From: Natrinema zhouii
Lineage (GTDB): Archaea; Halobacteriota; Halobacteria; Halobacteriales; Natrialbaceae
Assembly (NCBI RefSeq): GCF_013456555.2
Contig: NZ_CP059154.1
Location: forward strand, 2,108,001-2,172,000
Direction of reading: 5' to 3'
DNA: 64,000 nucleotides
Shown here piece after piece: positions 1-8,625 of this stretch. The notes below the pieces were generated by a model. That model saw only the letters and a list, made by a program, of their open reading frames with translations. It was not told the origin of the DNA and ran no database searches. The position numbers were made by a program, and so were the translations under genes. Position 1 is the stretch's first letter; each line of letters starts with the position of its first letter.

Positions 1-1076
1 CGCTCACCGACGAGTTCGCCCCGACTCCGCAACCCGAGCACGGCGGCGTCGAACTCCTCGCGAAACCACTCGAGGTCGAGATGCTCGCCCACGAGTTGCG
101 AATCGAGCGAGACGACCAGTTCCGTGAGGACGCCGTCGGCCGCTGTCATAGCGGCCGTGGCTCCGTCCGGGCGGCCGACCAATTCGACACCGGTGGCGTC
201 CTCGAGAGCCGTAATCGCGTTGCGGTCGGTCCGGACGACGAGGACGTCGCCCTCCTCGAGGGGTGTCCCCTGTCGCGGTGCGATCGACCGCTCCTCGTCG
301 CAGACGACCTGCACCACGTCGATATCGGGGCCGAGCGCTGTGGTCGCATCGCGAACCGTTCCGCCCGCGAGCGGGGAGCCCGGCACGACCGCGACGTCGG
401 CGATGTAGTCCTCGACCGCGTACTCCTCGAGGTAGTCGGTCCGCGGCGGGACTCGCTCGGGTAAGAGATAGTGACCGACGAAGATCAGGTACAGCGAGCC
501 GACGACGACGACGATGGCCCCCAGCTGCGTGAACTCGAACATCGAAAACCGGTGGAGTTCGGGGTACTCGGAGCCGAGTCGTGCGCTGATATCGCTCGCG
601 AGGATGTTCGTCGAGGTGCCGATGAGCGTGAGCATCCCGCCCAGCTGCGAGGCGTAGGAAAGCGGGATCAACAGCTTCGACGGCGACGTGTTCCCCCTGT
701 TCGCGACATCGGTAACGACCGGTACCAGCAACGCGACGACCGGCGTATTGTTCAGAAAGCCGGAAACGGGGGCGGTCGCGGCGACGGTCGCGAACACCTG
801 CTTTCGAGTGCTTTCGCCCGCGAACGCGGCCATCCGACGGCCCAGTTCCTGGACGACTCCGGTCCGGCTGATGCCGCCGCTCAGGATCAACATCGCCAGG
901 ACCGTGATCGTCGCCTCGTTCGCAAAGCCCGAGATGCCGGTCTCGGGATCGACGCCGGTCCAGGGCTCGAGCACGACCAGCACCACGATCAGCAAGATCG
1001 CGGTCACGTCAATCGGCAGGCGCTCGGTGAGAAAGAGGACGAGCGCGAGACCGACGACGCCGAACACGACGAGCAT
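1..1076 (-). CDS. SLC13-type anion/Na+ symporter with TrkA-C domain (3' end outside window)
   Basis: Membrane carrier of the SLC13/ArsB-NhaD (DASS) superfamily. The reading frame is open to the window edge, so its C-terminus is missing. The first 215 residues or so are strongly hydrophobic with a repeated fold: 'SGGISRTGVVQELG' after TM3, then 'GFLNNTPVVALLVP' and later 'LIGTSTNILAS', the two Asn/Thr-rich SNT-like hairpins that bind Na+ and anion in this family. A soluble part follows, with a TrkA-C-like block around 'PGSPLAGGTVRDA' and 'LEEGDVLVVRTDRNAI', and a second block begins near the edge. The substrate (sulfate, phosphate or dicarboxylate) cannot be told. ATG at 1076 is chosen; an in-frame GTG at 1088 is an alternative. 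It diverges from hisA. Confidence 0.85.
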   Translation of the reverse strand, partial: MLVVFGVVGLALVLFLTERLPIDVTAILLIVVLVVLEPWTGVDPETGISGFANEATITVLAMLILSGGISRTGVVQELGRRMAAFAGESTRKQVFATVAATAPVSGFLNNTPVVALLVPVVTDVANRGNTSPSKLLIPLSYASQLGGMLTLIGTSTNILASDISARLGSEYPELHRFSMFEFTQLGAIVVVVGSLYLIFVGHYLLPERVPPRTDYLEEYAVEDYIADVAVVPGSPLAGGTVRDATTALGPDIDVVQVVCDEERSIAPRQGTPLEEGDVLVVRTDRNAITALEDATGVELVGRPDGATAAMTAADGVLTELVVSLDSQLVGEHLDLEWFREEFDAAVLGLRSRGELVGE

Positions 1077-1230
1077 ATCGGTCGTCACGTCGGATCGGGG
1101 TACAGTCGCCTGTGCGAGGAAATAGCACGCCGACAGCGGCATGAGACGGCCCACACCGACCATACATGTAATAATTCTGTTGAAAAGACGGACAGTATCG
1201 AGGCGATGGTCGTTCCGCGAAACCGTCGCC

Positions 1231-1236
1231 TTTACT
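1231..1236 (+). promoter_or_regulatory. TATA-like box of hisA
   Basis: TTTACT lies 25-30 nt before the hisA ATG. That is the spacing expected if transcription starts at or next to the start codon (leaderless mRNA), the common haloarchaeal arrangement. Confidence 0.45.
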
Positions 1237-1260
1237 CGCGCCGGCCTCGCGCACTCGAGT

Positions 1261-2010
1261 ATGAGCGACGATACGAGCGGCGAGTTCGAGGGGTTCGAGG
1301 TGATTCCGGCGGTCGACATACAGGACGGCGAGGTCGTCCAGCTCGTTCAGGGGGAACGCGGCACGGAGAAGACCTACGGCGATCCCGTCGAGGCCGCTCG
1401 GCGGTGGATCGACGCTGGCGCGAGGACGCTGCACCTCGTCGACCTCGACGGCGCATTCGAGGGCGAACGGCGGAATGCGACCGCCATCGACGCGGTGATC
1501 GACGCCGTCGACGTCCCGACCCAGTTGGGCGGCGGGATCCGTACCGCCGAGGGCGCGATCGACGTGCTCGAGCGCGGCGTCGACCGCGTCATTCTCGGTA
1601 CTGCGGCGGTCGAGAACCCAGACATTGTGGCCGAAATCAGCGAAGCACACCCCGATAGCGTGGTCGTCAGCCTCGACGCGAAGGACGGCGAGGTCGTCGT
1701 CGAAGGCTGGACCGAGGGTGCGGGAATCTCGCCCGTCGAGGCCGCACAGCGGTACGACGACCTCGGGGCCGCCGCGATCCTCTTTACGAACGTCGACGTC
1801 GAGGGGCAACTCGAGGGCGTGGCGACCGATCCCGTCCGCGAACTGGTCGACGCGACCGATATCCCCGTCATCGCCAGCGGCGGTGTGGCGACGCTCGAGG
1901 ACGTCCGAGCGCTCGAAGCGGCCGGCGCGGCGGCGGTCGTCGTCGGCAGCGCGCTGTACGAGGGGAATTTCACGCTCGAGGAAGCGCAGGCTGCGGTCGA
2001 CGCCGAATAG
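1261..2010 (+). CDS. hisA: HisA, ProFAR isomerase of histidine synthesis
   Basis: 1-(5-phosphoribosyl)-5-[(5-phosphoribosylamino)methylideneamino]imidazole-4-carboxamide isomerase, a cytosolic (beta/alpha)8 enzyme that opens the ribose in the fourth step of histidine synthesis. The 249 residues match the family length. Visible signatures are 'VIPAVDIQDGEVVQL' with the catalytic Asp on strand 1, 'LHLVDLDGAFEG', the phosphate-binding 'QLGGGIRT' and 'VIASGGVAT', and the second catalytic Asp in 'VVVSLDAKDG'. The ATG at 1261 directly precedes the MSDDTSGEFEGFEVIPAVDI start and fits a leaderless promoter. Other his genes are not adjacent (hisB is 2.4 kb away), as is usual for the scattered haloarchaeal his genes. 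Confidence 0.96.
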   Translation: MSDDTSGEFEGFEVIPAVDIQDGEVVQLVQGERGTEKTYGDPVEAARRWIDAGARTLHLVDLDGAFEGERRNATAIDAVIDAVDVPTQLGGGIRTAEGAIDVLERGVDRVILGTAAVENPDIVAEISEAHPDSVVVSLDAKDGEVVVEGWTEGAGISPVEAAQRYDDLGAAAILFTNVDVEGQLEGVATDPVRELVDATDIPVIASGGVATLEDVRALEAAGAAAVVVGSALYEGNFTLEEAQAAVDAE

Positions 2011-2199
2011 GACTGCTCGTTTCGGGCTATTTCCAGCGGCCGGGAGCACGGCTCGAGCAACGCGAGAGCCGTGTGACTCGGGGGAGGGCAGGCGGTTTCC
2101 CGATAGTCACCGCGAGCGAGGCCGCAGGCCGAGCGAGCGGGCCGACGACTGATTCGGAGCGAACGAAGTGAGCGGAGAGGAAGGAGGAGTGCTTTTATA

Positions 2200-2248
2200 C
2201 TAAATTTTGCCGAGGGCCGCCGAAGGCGGCCCGCAGAGCAAAATTTAG
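2200..2248. terminator. Long nested hairpin at the trkH 3' end
   Basis: Outer arms CTAAATTTTGC (2200-2210) and GCAAAATTTAG (2238-2248) are exact reverse complements. Inside them, GGGCCGCC (2214-2221) and GGCGGCCC (2225-2232) form a second perfect stem with a 3-nt loop. The right outer arm contains the trkH stop codon. The position suits a bidirectional terminator or mRNA 3'-end structure between the convergent hisA and trkH. It may also be part of a dispersed haloarchaeal intergenic repeat. Confidence 0.6.
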
Positions 2249-3741
2249 GATCGCCAGAACTCCGGCGTCAACAGGACGAGCACCGGGAGGATCTCGATGC
2301 GGCCGATCCACATCATGACGATCATCACGGTGCGAGTGAGCGGCGAGAAGGCTAGGTAGTTGTCGAACGGGCCGGCGACGCCGAACGCGGGGCCGATGTT
2401 GAGGAAGATCGAGGCGGCCGCACCGAGGGCGTCGAACTCGTCGACGGGATTGCCGACGCGAGCGGCGTCGACGACGATGACGACCGTCAGCAGGAAGAAG
2501 ATCACGAGCGCGAGCATAACGTACGTGAAGACGTCCCCGATGGTCTCCTCGTCGACCACCGTGTCGTCGAGACGGAGCGGCCGAACGGCGTCCGGGTGAA
2601 CGGCGGTAAACAGGTTCCGGCGAAACGCCTTGAGGATGACCAGCCAGCGAAGCGACTTGATCGAGCACGTCGTCGACCCGGCCATCCCGCCGGTGAACAT
2701 ACAGAGGAACAGCATGTGCTTCGCGCCGGGCGACCAGAGATCGAAATTCGCCGAGGCGTAGCCCGTCGTCGTCACCATGGACACCACGTTGAAGAGTCCG
2801 TGGCGGATCGTCGGTTCGAGCCCCATCGCGAGATCGGGGTCGAGCACGAGCATGGCGATGACAATCGTCGTAATCGACGCGAGGATGCCGGCGTAAAAGC
2901 GAAACTCGGCGGACTCGAGCGGCCGTCGGAAGTCGCCCTGGGTGATGGCATAGAGCAGCACGAAGTTAGTCGCGCCGACGATCATCACCGGAATCAACGT
3001 CCACTGGATCGCCGGCGAGAACGCCCCGATGCTGTCGGGTTCGGGTGAGAAACCGGCCGTGGAGACGCTCGTCAGGGCGTGCGAAACGGCGTTGTAGAGG
3101 GTCATCTCGGGCGCGAGCCCGACGAGGTGGAGCGCGAAGAGAGCGCCCGTCGTGAGGACTGTCAGCCCGACGTACAGTCCCCAGATGAGGCGAGCGGTCT
3201 GGTCAAGGTGGGGATGGAGCTTGTGAACGTTCTGCGTCTGAGACTCGGTCTCCATCAGCTGGGCACCGCCGACGAGCAGATGCGAAAAGAGACCGATCGC
3301 GACGATCAGGATTCCGAGACCGCCGAGCCACTGGAGGATCGCCCGCCAGAGCATGATCGCCCGGGAGTGGACGCTGAAATCCGCGATCACGGTCGCGCCG
3401 GTCGTCGTCACGCCGCTCGTGCTTTCGAAAACGGCGTTGACCGGCCGCGCGAGCACGCCGTCGCCCGCGACGAGAAACGGAATCGCGCCGACCAGCGCGA
3501 CGCCGAGCCACGTCAGTGCGACCATCAGGAACGCCTCCCGTTGTCCGATCTCGACGTCGTCGGTCAGCGCCTCGAGCCCGATGCCGAGGACGACGGTAAC
3601 GACGATGGTGACGGCGAACGGGAGCAGGGCGTCGCCGTCCACCAGCGCGAGCGCGAGCGGCCCGCCTAGCGGAACGGCGAGCCACTTCAGGATCGTTCCG
3701 GTGAGGCTACAACTCGAGCGCCAATCGACGCGAAACGCCAT
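2245..3741 (-). CDS. trkH: TrkH-family potassium transporter
   Basis: Membrane subunit of a Trk-type K+ uptake system, central to the salt-in osmotic strategy. The 498 residues contain about ten to twelve membrane spans with four pore-loop repeats. The filter-like segments are 'ESTSGVTTTGATVI', 'SVSTAGFSPEPDSI', 'SMVTTTGYASANFD' and 'IGPAFGVAGPFDN', with the filter Gly of each M-P-M unit. The 'GGMAGSTTCSIKSLR' stretch is the typical TrkH motif before the last repeat. The cytosolic TrkA gating subunit is not adjacent. The start at 3741 gives a short N-terminus ahead of TM1. The gene converges on hisA and its stop lies inside a long hairpin. Confidence 0.93.
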   Translation of the reverse strand: MAFRVDWRSSCSLTGTILKWLAVPLGGPLALALVDGDALLPFAVTIVVTVVLGIGLEALTDDVEIGQREAFLMVALTWLGVALVGAIPFLVAGDGVLARPVNAVFESTSGVTTTGATVIADFSVHSRAIMLWRAILQWLGGLGILIVAIGLFSHLLVGGAQLMETESQTQNVHKLHPHLDQTARLIWGLYVGLTVLTTGALFALHLVGLAPEMTLYNAVSHALTSVSTAGFSPEPDSIGAFSPAIQWTLIPVMIVGATNFVLLYAITQGDFRRPLESAEFRFYAGILASITTIVIAMLVLDPDLAMGLEPTIRHGLFNVVSMVTTTGYASANFDLWSPGAKHMLFLCMFTGGMAGSTTCSIKSLRWLVILKAFRRNLFTAVHPDAVRPLRLDDTVVDEETIGDVFTYVMLALVIFFLLTVVIVVDAARVGNPVDEFDALGAAASIFLNIGPAFGVAGPFDNYLAFSPLTRTVMIVMMWIGRIEILPVLVLLTPEFWRS

Positions 3742-3845
3742 CTAGTACCACCACGTTGTTCACGGAAGGGATAACGGTTCGGAACGGGACTGACGAAAAC
3801 GCGTGGCAATCGGGGAAAACGTGACCGGTAACCGCGAACCGACTC

Positions 3846-4112
3846 TCAGTGCTGGTTGTAGCCGTGTCCCAGATAGAGCGCGAAGACGTTCGCCGTCAAC
3901 AGAACGACGAACGCCAGCGTCACCGCCGGATCGCCGAGTCCCTGTGCGAGGAGAGGGAGGTGCACGAAGGGAAGTGCGATAGCGACCCAGAACGAGAGGA
4001 ACTGGGCAGGACCTTTGACTGACCGGAGTATCCGACTTCGGTCGTGCTGGGGCTCCGACTCAGGGGCTGACGGAGCGAGCGATTCGTTTGAAACGGGGGA
4101 GTGATTGGACAT
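3846..4112 (-). CDS. Small two-TM haloarchaeal membrane protein
   Basis: An 88-residue protein with a polar N-terminal third (about residues 1-30), a basic stretch 'RSRILRSVKGPAQ', then two hydrophobic segments, 'FLSFWVAIALPFVHLPLL' and 'AVTLAFVVLLTANVFALYL'. It ends in 'GHGYNQH'. It looks like a conserved haloarchaeal small membrane protein, but I know no function. ATG at 4112 is preferred over the upstream in-frame start at 4160, because that extension (MIRRVNVVNTKRCLVS) is unlike the acidic style of the proteome. Confidence 0.6.
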   Translation of the reverse strand: MSNHSPVSNESLAPSAPESEPQHDRSRILRSVKGPAQFLSFWVAIALPFVHLPLLAQGLGDPAVTLAFVVLLTANVFALYLGHGYNQH

Positions 4113-4386
4113 CGAGACGAGACACCTTTTCGTATTCACGACATTCACTCTTCGGATCATATAATGGCACGAATATTGTCGTCGTTTCGGGCCGTTTTAC
4201 CGCAATAGTGTGATCGTACTGTTGTTTTCAAACAGCGTCAGAAACCGTTAGACGTTTTACTATCCATTCTACGCCATTTTCCCGGGATTGCCTCTGAATT
4301 AGTCGGGCCCACCCTCAGAGCGGCGGCCGGCGGCCAGCGGGGAGACGAGCGGAATCCCCTTGTACCGGGGGCGGCATGAATTCGTC
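4113..4386. other. Divergent intergenic region before hisB
   Basis: 274 nt between two divergently read genes. The left half is AT-richer and holds several TTTTAC-like strings that could be promoter elements. The right half is GC-rich with 'CGGCGGCCGGCGGCC'. I see no RNA gene or repeat copy here. Confidence 0.4.
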
Positions 4387-4974
4387 ATGAGCGAGCGAAC
4401 AGCGACCCGGACGCGCGAGACAGCCGAGACGACGATCGAGTGTACGCTCGAGCTCGACGGCAGCGGTTCGGCCGCGGTCGACACCGGCATTGGCTTCTTC
4501 GATCACATGCTGACATCGTTCGCCAAACACGGGCTGTTCAACCTCGAGATCGAGTGCGACGGCGACCTCGAGATCGACGATCACCACACGGTCGAGGACG
4601 TGGCGATCGTCCTCGGCGAGGCGTTCGACGAGGCGCTGGGCGACCGATCGGGGATCGTCCGATACGCCGACAGGAGGGTACCCCTGGACGAGGCCGTCGC
4701 GGGTGCCGTCGTCGACGTGAGCGGTCGACCGCGGTTTTACTTCGACGGGAGCTTCTCGCAGGCGGAAATCGGCGAGTTCACCAGCGATATGGCGCGGCAC
4801 TTCGGCGAATCGCTGGCGATGAACGCCGGACTGACGCTCCACCTCGAGGTCACCGGCGAGAACGCCCACCACGAGGTCGAGGCGCTGTTCAAGGCGCTGA
4901 CCCGAACGCTCGACGACGCGACGCGGATCGACGACCGCCGAGAGGGGACGCCCAGCACGAAGGGCACGCTCTAG
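4387..4974 (+). CDS. hisB: HisB, imidazoleglycerol-phosphate dehydratase
   Basis: Converts imidazole-glycerol phosphate to imidazole-acetol phosphate in histidine synthesis; a manganese enzyme that forms a 24-mer. The 195-residue monofunctional form lacks the phosphatase domain found in enterobacteria. Two pseudo-repeats are clear: '[16 protein letters not shown]' with '[16 protein letters not shown]', and '[14 protein letters not shown]' with '[16 protein letters not shown]', carrying the HHxxE-type metal ligands. ATG at 4387 begins [18 protein letters not shown], the usual N-terminus. It converges on the zinc-ribbon gene with a 12-nt gap. Confidence 0.96.
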   Translation: MSERTATRTRETAETTIECTLELDGSGSAAVDTGIGFFDHMLTSFAKHGLFNLEIECDGDLEIDDHHTVEDVAIVLGEAFDEALGDRSGIVRYADRRVPLDEAVAGAVVDVSGRPRFYFDGSFSQAEIGEFTSDMARHFGESLAMNAGLTLHLEVTGENAHHEVEALFKALTRTLDDATRIDDRREGTPSTKGTL

Positions 4975-4986
4975 TCGGCCGGGTCG

Positions 4987-5853
4987 CTACGGACGCCGAA
5001 GCGCCCCCCGCTTTTCGACGAACTCTCCGTCCTCGATGGCGTAGTCGATGATCGCCTCGACCTCGTGAGCCTCGAGATCGTAGGCTCCGGCAGCGAGCGC
5101 CTCGACGTCGCTCCGTTCCATGGGGAACTCGCGGTTCCGAAGGAGCCGGATGACCTTGTTGTAGGTCGCCGGTGGGCGGGTCGACGCGGACGTCGAGTCT
5201 CCGTCGTCGGAGTCGGATACCGACTCCGATTGGTCGTCAGCGTCGGCTGCGTCCGCAGTCCCGGTTGCGCCCGTCGAATCGGTAGCAACCGTTTCGGCGT
5301 CGGCCGTTTCGGCAGCAGTCGCTGTTTCGGTACCAGCCGCCGGCTCAGCGTCGGCTGCCGGCTCTTCGTCGGGCGCATGCTCGTCGCGCTCGAACGTGAT
5401 TCCCTCCTCGAGACTCGAGGCGGCGTCCGACTCGTCTTCGGTGCGGGTCGGCTCCGCTTCGTCGGCGTTTGAATCGGCGCTATGGCTGGCAGCACCGTCG
5501 GAGACAGTCGCGTTCGAACCGGCGGTTCGAGATCGAGTCGCCGTCGAGTCGTCGACGGTGGCGAGAACCGACTCATCAACAGTGGGTTCCTCGTCGGTCG
5601 CATCGAGAGCCTCGGCGTCTGTCATATCGGGCTCGACGTCAGCCGTATTAGTTTCGGCGTCAGCGTCGACGTCGGTCTCGGCACCGGCGCGGGCGAGCAG
5701 CGGTTCGAGTAGCGTCTCGAGTCGGTCCCTGCAGTCGGGACAGCAGACGACGCGTCGCTGTTCGGCCTCCGTTGGCTCGAGTTCGGGCGGGACGATTTCG
5801 AACGCGCCGACGGCATCGTCGGCGCAGAAATCACAGCTTCGGAGTGCGCGCAT
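4987..5853 (-). CDS. Haloarchaeal protein with N-terminal zinc-binding motifs and acidic linker
   Basis: 288 residues in three parts. The N-terminus carries CDFC (residues 7-10) and CCPDC (about 38-42), a probable four-cysteine zinc site. A very acidic, Ala/Asp/Glu/Thr-rich low-complexity linker covers roughly residues 60-215. The C-terminal part of about 65 residues ('RPPATYNKVIRLLRNREFP' onward) is predicted helical and ordered. It resembles a two-domain adapter or nucleic-acid-binding protein, but I do not recognise a characterised family. It is divergent from the ACT regulator gene. Confidence 0.75.
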   Translation of the reverse strand: MRALRSCDFCADDAVGAFEIVPPELEPTEAEQRRVVCCPDCRDRLETLLEPLLARAGAETDVDADAETNTADVEPDMTDAEALDATDEEPTVDESVLATVDDSTATRSRTAGSNATVSDGAASHSADSNADEAEPTRTEDESDAASSLEEGITFERDEHAPDEEPAADAEPAAGTETATAAETADAETVATDSTGATGTADAADADDQSESVSDSDDGDSTSASTRPPATYNKVIRLLRNREFPMERSDVEALAAGAYDLEAHEVEAIIDYAIEDGEFVEKRGALRRP

Positions 5854-5972
5854 AGTATCGGCTCTCGCGGAGACGGTAAAAAAGCATCTGTCAGACGGAC
5901 GGTCACGCTATCGTTTCATTTCCGCCGCTCGAGATGCGATGGACGACAGCGTGCGAGATCGATCACCGGGCA

Positions 5973-5978
5973 TTATAC
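5973..5978 (+). promoter_or_regulatory. TATA-like box of the ACT-domain regulator
   Basis: TTATAC lies 27-32 nt before the ATG at 6005, consistent with a leaderless transcript. It supports that start over any upstream in-frame codon. Confidence 0.5.
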
Positions 5979-6004
5979 TGACGGGTGCGTACACCCGACA
6001 ACGA

Positions 6005-6508
6005 ATGTTCGACGAGATTATGGAGAAGTTCGAGGGGTCGCCGAGTCAGCAGGCCGTAATCCGCCTGCTGCTCGAGCGGGGGTTCTCCGTCAACGACGAC
6101 GGACGGGTCGTCTCGGGCGGCATCGAAATTCCGAATACAGGAATCGCTCGCGAGATCGGCGTCGACCGACGCGTCGTCGACTCGACGACCGACGTCATCC
6201 TCGAGGATCCCGAACTCCGGCGCATCTTCCAGAACATCTCGCAGGTACCGAGCCTGATGGACCTCGCGCCGGTGTTGGATCTGACGGTGCTGTCGATCGC
6301 CGTCGACGACGCCGAACAGGAGGGAATCGTCGCGCGGGTCACGGGAACACTCGCGGACAACGGCATCTCGATCCGCCAGACCATCAGCGAGGACCCCGAG
6401 TTCACCGACGAGCCCCGACTCTACCTGATCACCGACGAAACGCTTCCGGGCGAGGCGATCACCGAGATCCGCGACCTCGAGTTCGTCCGAAAGATCGAAC
6501 TCCAGTAG
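6005..6508 (+). CDS. HTH plus ACT-domain regulator of amino-acid metabolism
   Basis: A 167-residue protein matching the archaeal family described as predicted regulator of amino acid metabolism with an ACT domain. Residues 1-70 form a winged-helix-like segment ('SPSQQAVIRLLLERGFSV' and 'TGIAREIGVDRRVVDSTTD'). Residues 95-167 form an ACT domain ('LTVLSIAVDDAEQEGIVAR' through 'DNGISIRQTISED'), a fold that usually binds a free amino acid and tunes oligomeric state. A longer reading frame runs 5' into the neighbouring gene's antisense. The TATA spacing and domain start fix the ATG at 6005. The ligand is unknown. Confidence 0.85.
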   Translation: MFDEIMEKFEGSPSQQAVIRLLLERGFSVNDDGRVVSGGIEIPNTGIAREIGVDRRVVDSTTDVILEDPELRRIFQNISQVPSLMDLAPVLDLTVLSIAVDDAEQEGIVARVTGTLADNGISIRQTISEDPEFTDEPRLYLITDETLPGEAITEIRDLEFVRKIELQ

Positions 6509-6518
6509 CCCGCGCGGT

Positions 6519-6953
6519 TCAGTCGTCGGCCTCGCCCATGTCGGGAGCGGTGTCGACGGCGTCCGCGAACTCGTCGAGCACCGACGCGAGCGCGGTCGTG
6601 AGTTCCTCGAAGCGCTCGATCGACATGTCGTCCGTCGTCACCCAGATGCCGTGGGGACCCCGGATCACTCGCGAGAGAAAGCCGTTCTCGAACATGCGGA
6701 TCGTCGCCTCGTACTCGCCGAGTTGCGTGTTTCGGTAGGCCGACTGCGAGTGAAAGCCCAGCCGCTCGTGGTCAGCGAAACCGATGAGATCGGCGGTCTG
6801 CTCGAGATCGGATCGGAGGTAGAGCTGTTCGACCTCGTCCTCCGTGAAGTAGGTGATACTCCGTAGTTCGTCTCCGACCGCCGTCCGACAGACGCTGTGA
6901 AGTTCCTCCGCGAGCTCGGAATCGATTGCATCGCCATCCATGTGTGCACACAT
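6519..6953 (-). CDS. Conserved haloarchaeal protein of unknown function
   Basis: 144 residues, soluble and acidic, without a catalytic motif that I recognise. It has an N-terminal helical part ('ELAEELHSVCRTAVGDELRS'), a conserved-looking core 'VEQLYLRSDLEQTADLIGF', and a C-terminal half resembling a roadblock/sensor-like alpha-beta domain. It belongs with a family common in haloarchaea that I cannot name with certainty. The second ATG at 6941 (MDGDAIDSELAEE) is an equally plausible start. It converges on the ACT regulator with a 10-nt gap. Confidence 0.7.
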   Translation of the reverse strand: MCAHMDGDAIDSELAEELHSVCRTAVGDELRSITYFTEDEVEQLYLRSDLEQTADLIGFADHERLGFHSQSAYRNTQLGEYEATIRMFENGFLSRVIRGPHGIWVTTDDMSIERFEELTTALASVLDEFADAVDTAPDMGEADD

Positions 6954-7063
6954 AGCATCCGAGACTAATAGCGTATGGGTGCCAGCGAAACTAACGGAGG
7001 GGTGCCGGGGCCGGCGTAGACGGGGATCAACGGGCTCTTTTTGCCGGCAGGCGAATCACCGCC

Positions 7064-7117
7064 ATGCGCAGCGTCGAAACCGAATGGCTCCGAGGGCTCC
7101 GCGGTGATCGGTTGTGA
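7064..7117 (+). CDS. Possible 17-residue leader peptide coupled to the yigZ-like gene
   Basis: A short frame reads MRSVETEWLRGLRGDRL. Its TGA overlaps the GTG start of the next gene (GTGA, 4 nt). A T-rich CTCTTTTT at 7035-7042 sits about 27 nt before this ATG, where a leaderless promoter would place the transcript start, and the following GTG has no promoter of its own at that distance. This could be a translational-coupling leader, or chance. Confidence 0.35.
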   Translation: MRSVETEWLRGLRGDRL

Positions 7118-7731
7118 GTCGCGCCTACCGGACCGTCGCGACCGCCGCCAGCGCGGAGTTCGTCGTCCAGGGTTCGGAGTTCATCGGCCACGTCCGCCCC
7201 GTCGAGTCCGTCGACGCGGCCGAGGCGTTCGTCGACGCCGTTCGCGAGGAGTACGCCGATGCAACCCACAACGTCCCCGCGTATCGCGTGCGAGTCGGCG
7301 ACGACGAGACCGACGGCCACTTTCTCCGGGAGTACTCGAGCGACGACGGCGAACCCTCCGGCTCGGCCGGCAAACCGGCGCTGAACGTCCTCGCACAGCA
7401 GAACCTCGAGAACTGCGCGGTCGTCGTTACGCGCTACTATGGCGGCACGAACCTCGGCGGCGGCGGCCTCGTCCGGGCCTACTCCCGCGCGGTGAAAGCG
7501 GCCGTCGAAGCGGCGGAGATCGTCGAGGAACGACCGCACGAACGGGTCTCGATTACCGTCGCGTACGACGACTCGGGGACCGTCCGCTCGATTCTCGAGA
7601 GCGAGGGCTACGAGTTCGAGGCCGACTACGAGGTGGACGTCAGCTTCGACGTTCGCGTCCCGATCGCCGACGGCGAGGCGCTACGGGATCGCCTTCGGAG
7701 CGCGACGAGCGGTCGAGCCGACCTCGAGTGA
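7114..7731 (+). CDS. YigZ/IMPACT (UPF0029) family protein
   Basis: 205 residues with the UPF0029 N-terminal domain, related to the RWD-linked IMPACT domain implicated in translation control, and the C-terminal DUF1949-like alpha/beta domain. Visible signatures are 'FIGHVRPVES', 'ATHNVPAYRV', 'DDGEPSGSAGKPALNVL' and 'VVVTRYYGGTNLGGGGLVRAY', the diagnostic block of the family. The C-terminal third ('VSITVAYDDSGTVRSILE') is the ferredoxin-like domain. Its biochemical function is unknown. GTG is the only start before the conserved region. Confidence 0.88.
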   Translation: MSRAYRTVATAASAEFVVQGSEFIGHVRPVESVDAAEAFVDAVREEYADATHNVPAYRVRVGDDETDGHFLREYSSDDGEPSGSAGKPALNVLAQQNLENCAVVVTRYYGGTNLGGGGLVRAYSRAVKAAVEAAEIVEERPHERVSITVAYDDSGTVRSILESEGYEFEADYEVDVSFDVRVPIADGEALRDRLRSATSGRADLE

Positions 7732-7776
7732 CTGGAAACAGAACCGGTGATCGATACCGACCGGTTCGAGGCCGCG

Positions 7777-8625
7777 TTACGGCGTTCCGGGTGCGCCGTT
7801 TCCGAGGGACTGACGGTGACGTTCGATCTCCGTCCGTGCGGCCTCGAGGTCGGCGAGTTGGTCGCGCCCGAAGCGCACGTCGAAGAGGCCGCGATCGAGA
7901 ACGAGTTCGTCCTCGCGCAGTCGGACGTGCGAGATTTCGGACCACCGCACGAGCGACCGCGTGTACGGTCGTTGCTCGACGAGTCCGGCTTCGTGGACGC
8001 GGAGTTCGGGCGCGTCGCCCAGCGATCCGACCCGCCACCGCCCCTCGGCGAGGCTGGTAGCCGCCCAGAACAGTGCGAGTCCCGTCCACGTGATCGACAG
8101 CAGCCAGTCAGCGGTGACGGCATTGACCGCACCCAGGAGCAGCCACGTGGCGAGAACGATCGCGTCCAGTTTCGGGGTCCCCGGCGGCTCCCACTGCCAC
8201 GTCGCAGCGGGCTTGTCGTCGGTGAGCGAATCGACGTAGCAGGTCTCTGCCAGCCGCATGACGACGTAACCGGTGACCGCCACGGCGACACCAAGCGCCG
8301 CGACGACGATCCGGAGCTCGAGCCAGCCGAGGAGCGCAGCGCCGACAGCGACGCCGAACGGTGTCGCCGAGACGGGAAGGGCAGTCCGTCGAAGCCGGCT
8401 TCGGCCGAGGTGCGTCGGGAGCTCGCGGTGACGTCTCGCGAGGACGATGCCCACGAGCGCGCCGCCCAAGAGACCGACCGCGGCCGCCCCGGTGACAGCG
8501 ATCCGAGTCGGCTCCGTGAGTGTCGTGGCGATCGCGACAAGCCCGGCAACGAGCGTGCCGACGTAGCCGGCGAACGCGAGTCGAAACGCCGCTTTCGCCG
8601 TTCCGGTGTGCCGGTCGCCAGTCAT
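7777..8625 (-). CDS. Haloarchaeal membrane protein with cytosolic C-terminal domain
   Basis: 282 residues with about six hydrophobic segments. They run in pairs: two near the N-terminus, two around 'VAVGAALLGWLELRIVVAAL' and two around 'IVLATWLLLGAVNAVTADW'. A soluble C-terminal region of about 95 residues follows ('EISHVRLREDELVLDRGLFD'), resembling the PH-like bPH domains attached to small membrane proteins. The ATG at 8625 (MTGDRHTGTAK) precedes the first TM, and the longer frame upstream is not protein-like. It converges on the YigZ-like gene. Function unknown. Confidence 0.7.
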   Translation of the reverse strand: MTGDRHTGTAKAAFRLAFAGYVGTLVAGLVAIATTLTEPTRIAVTGAAAVGLLGGALVGIVLARRHRELPTHLGRSRLRRTALPVSATPFGVAVGAALLGWLELRIVVAALGVAVAVTGYVVMRLAETCYVDSLTDDKPAATWQWEPPGTPKLDAIVLATWLLLGAVNAVTADWLLSITWTGLALFWAATSLAEGRWRVGSLGDAPELRVHEAGLVEQRPYTRSLVRWSEISHVRLREDELVLDRGLFDVRFGRDQLADLEAARTEIERHRQSLGNGAPGTP

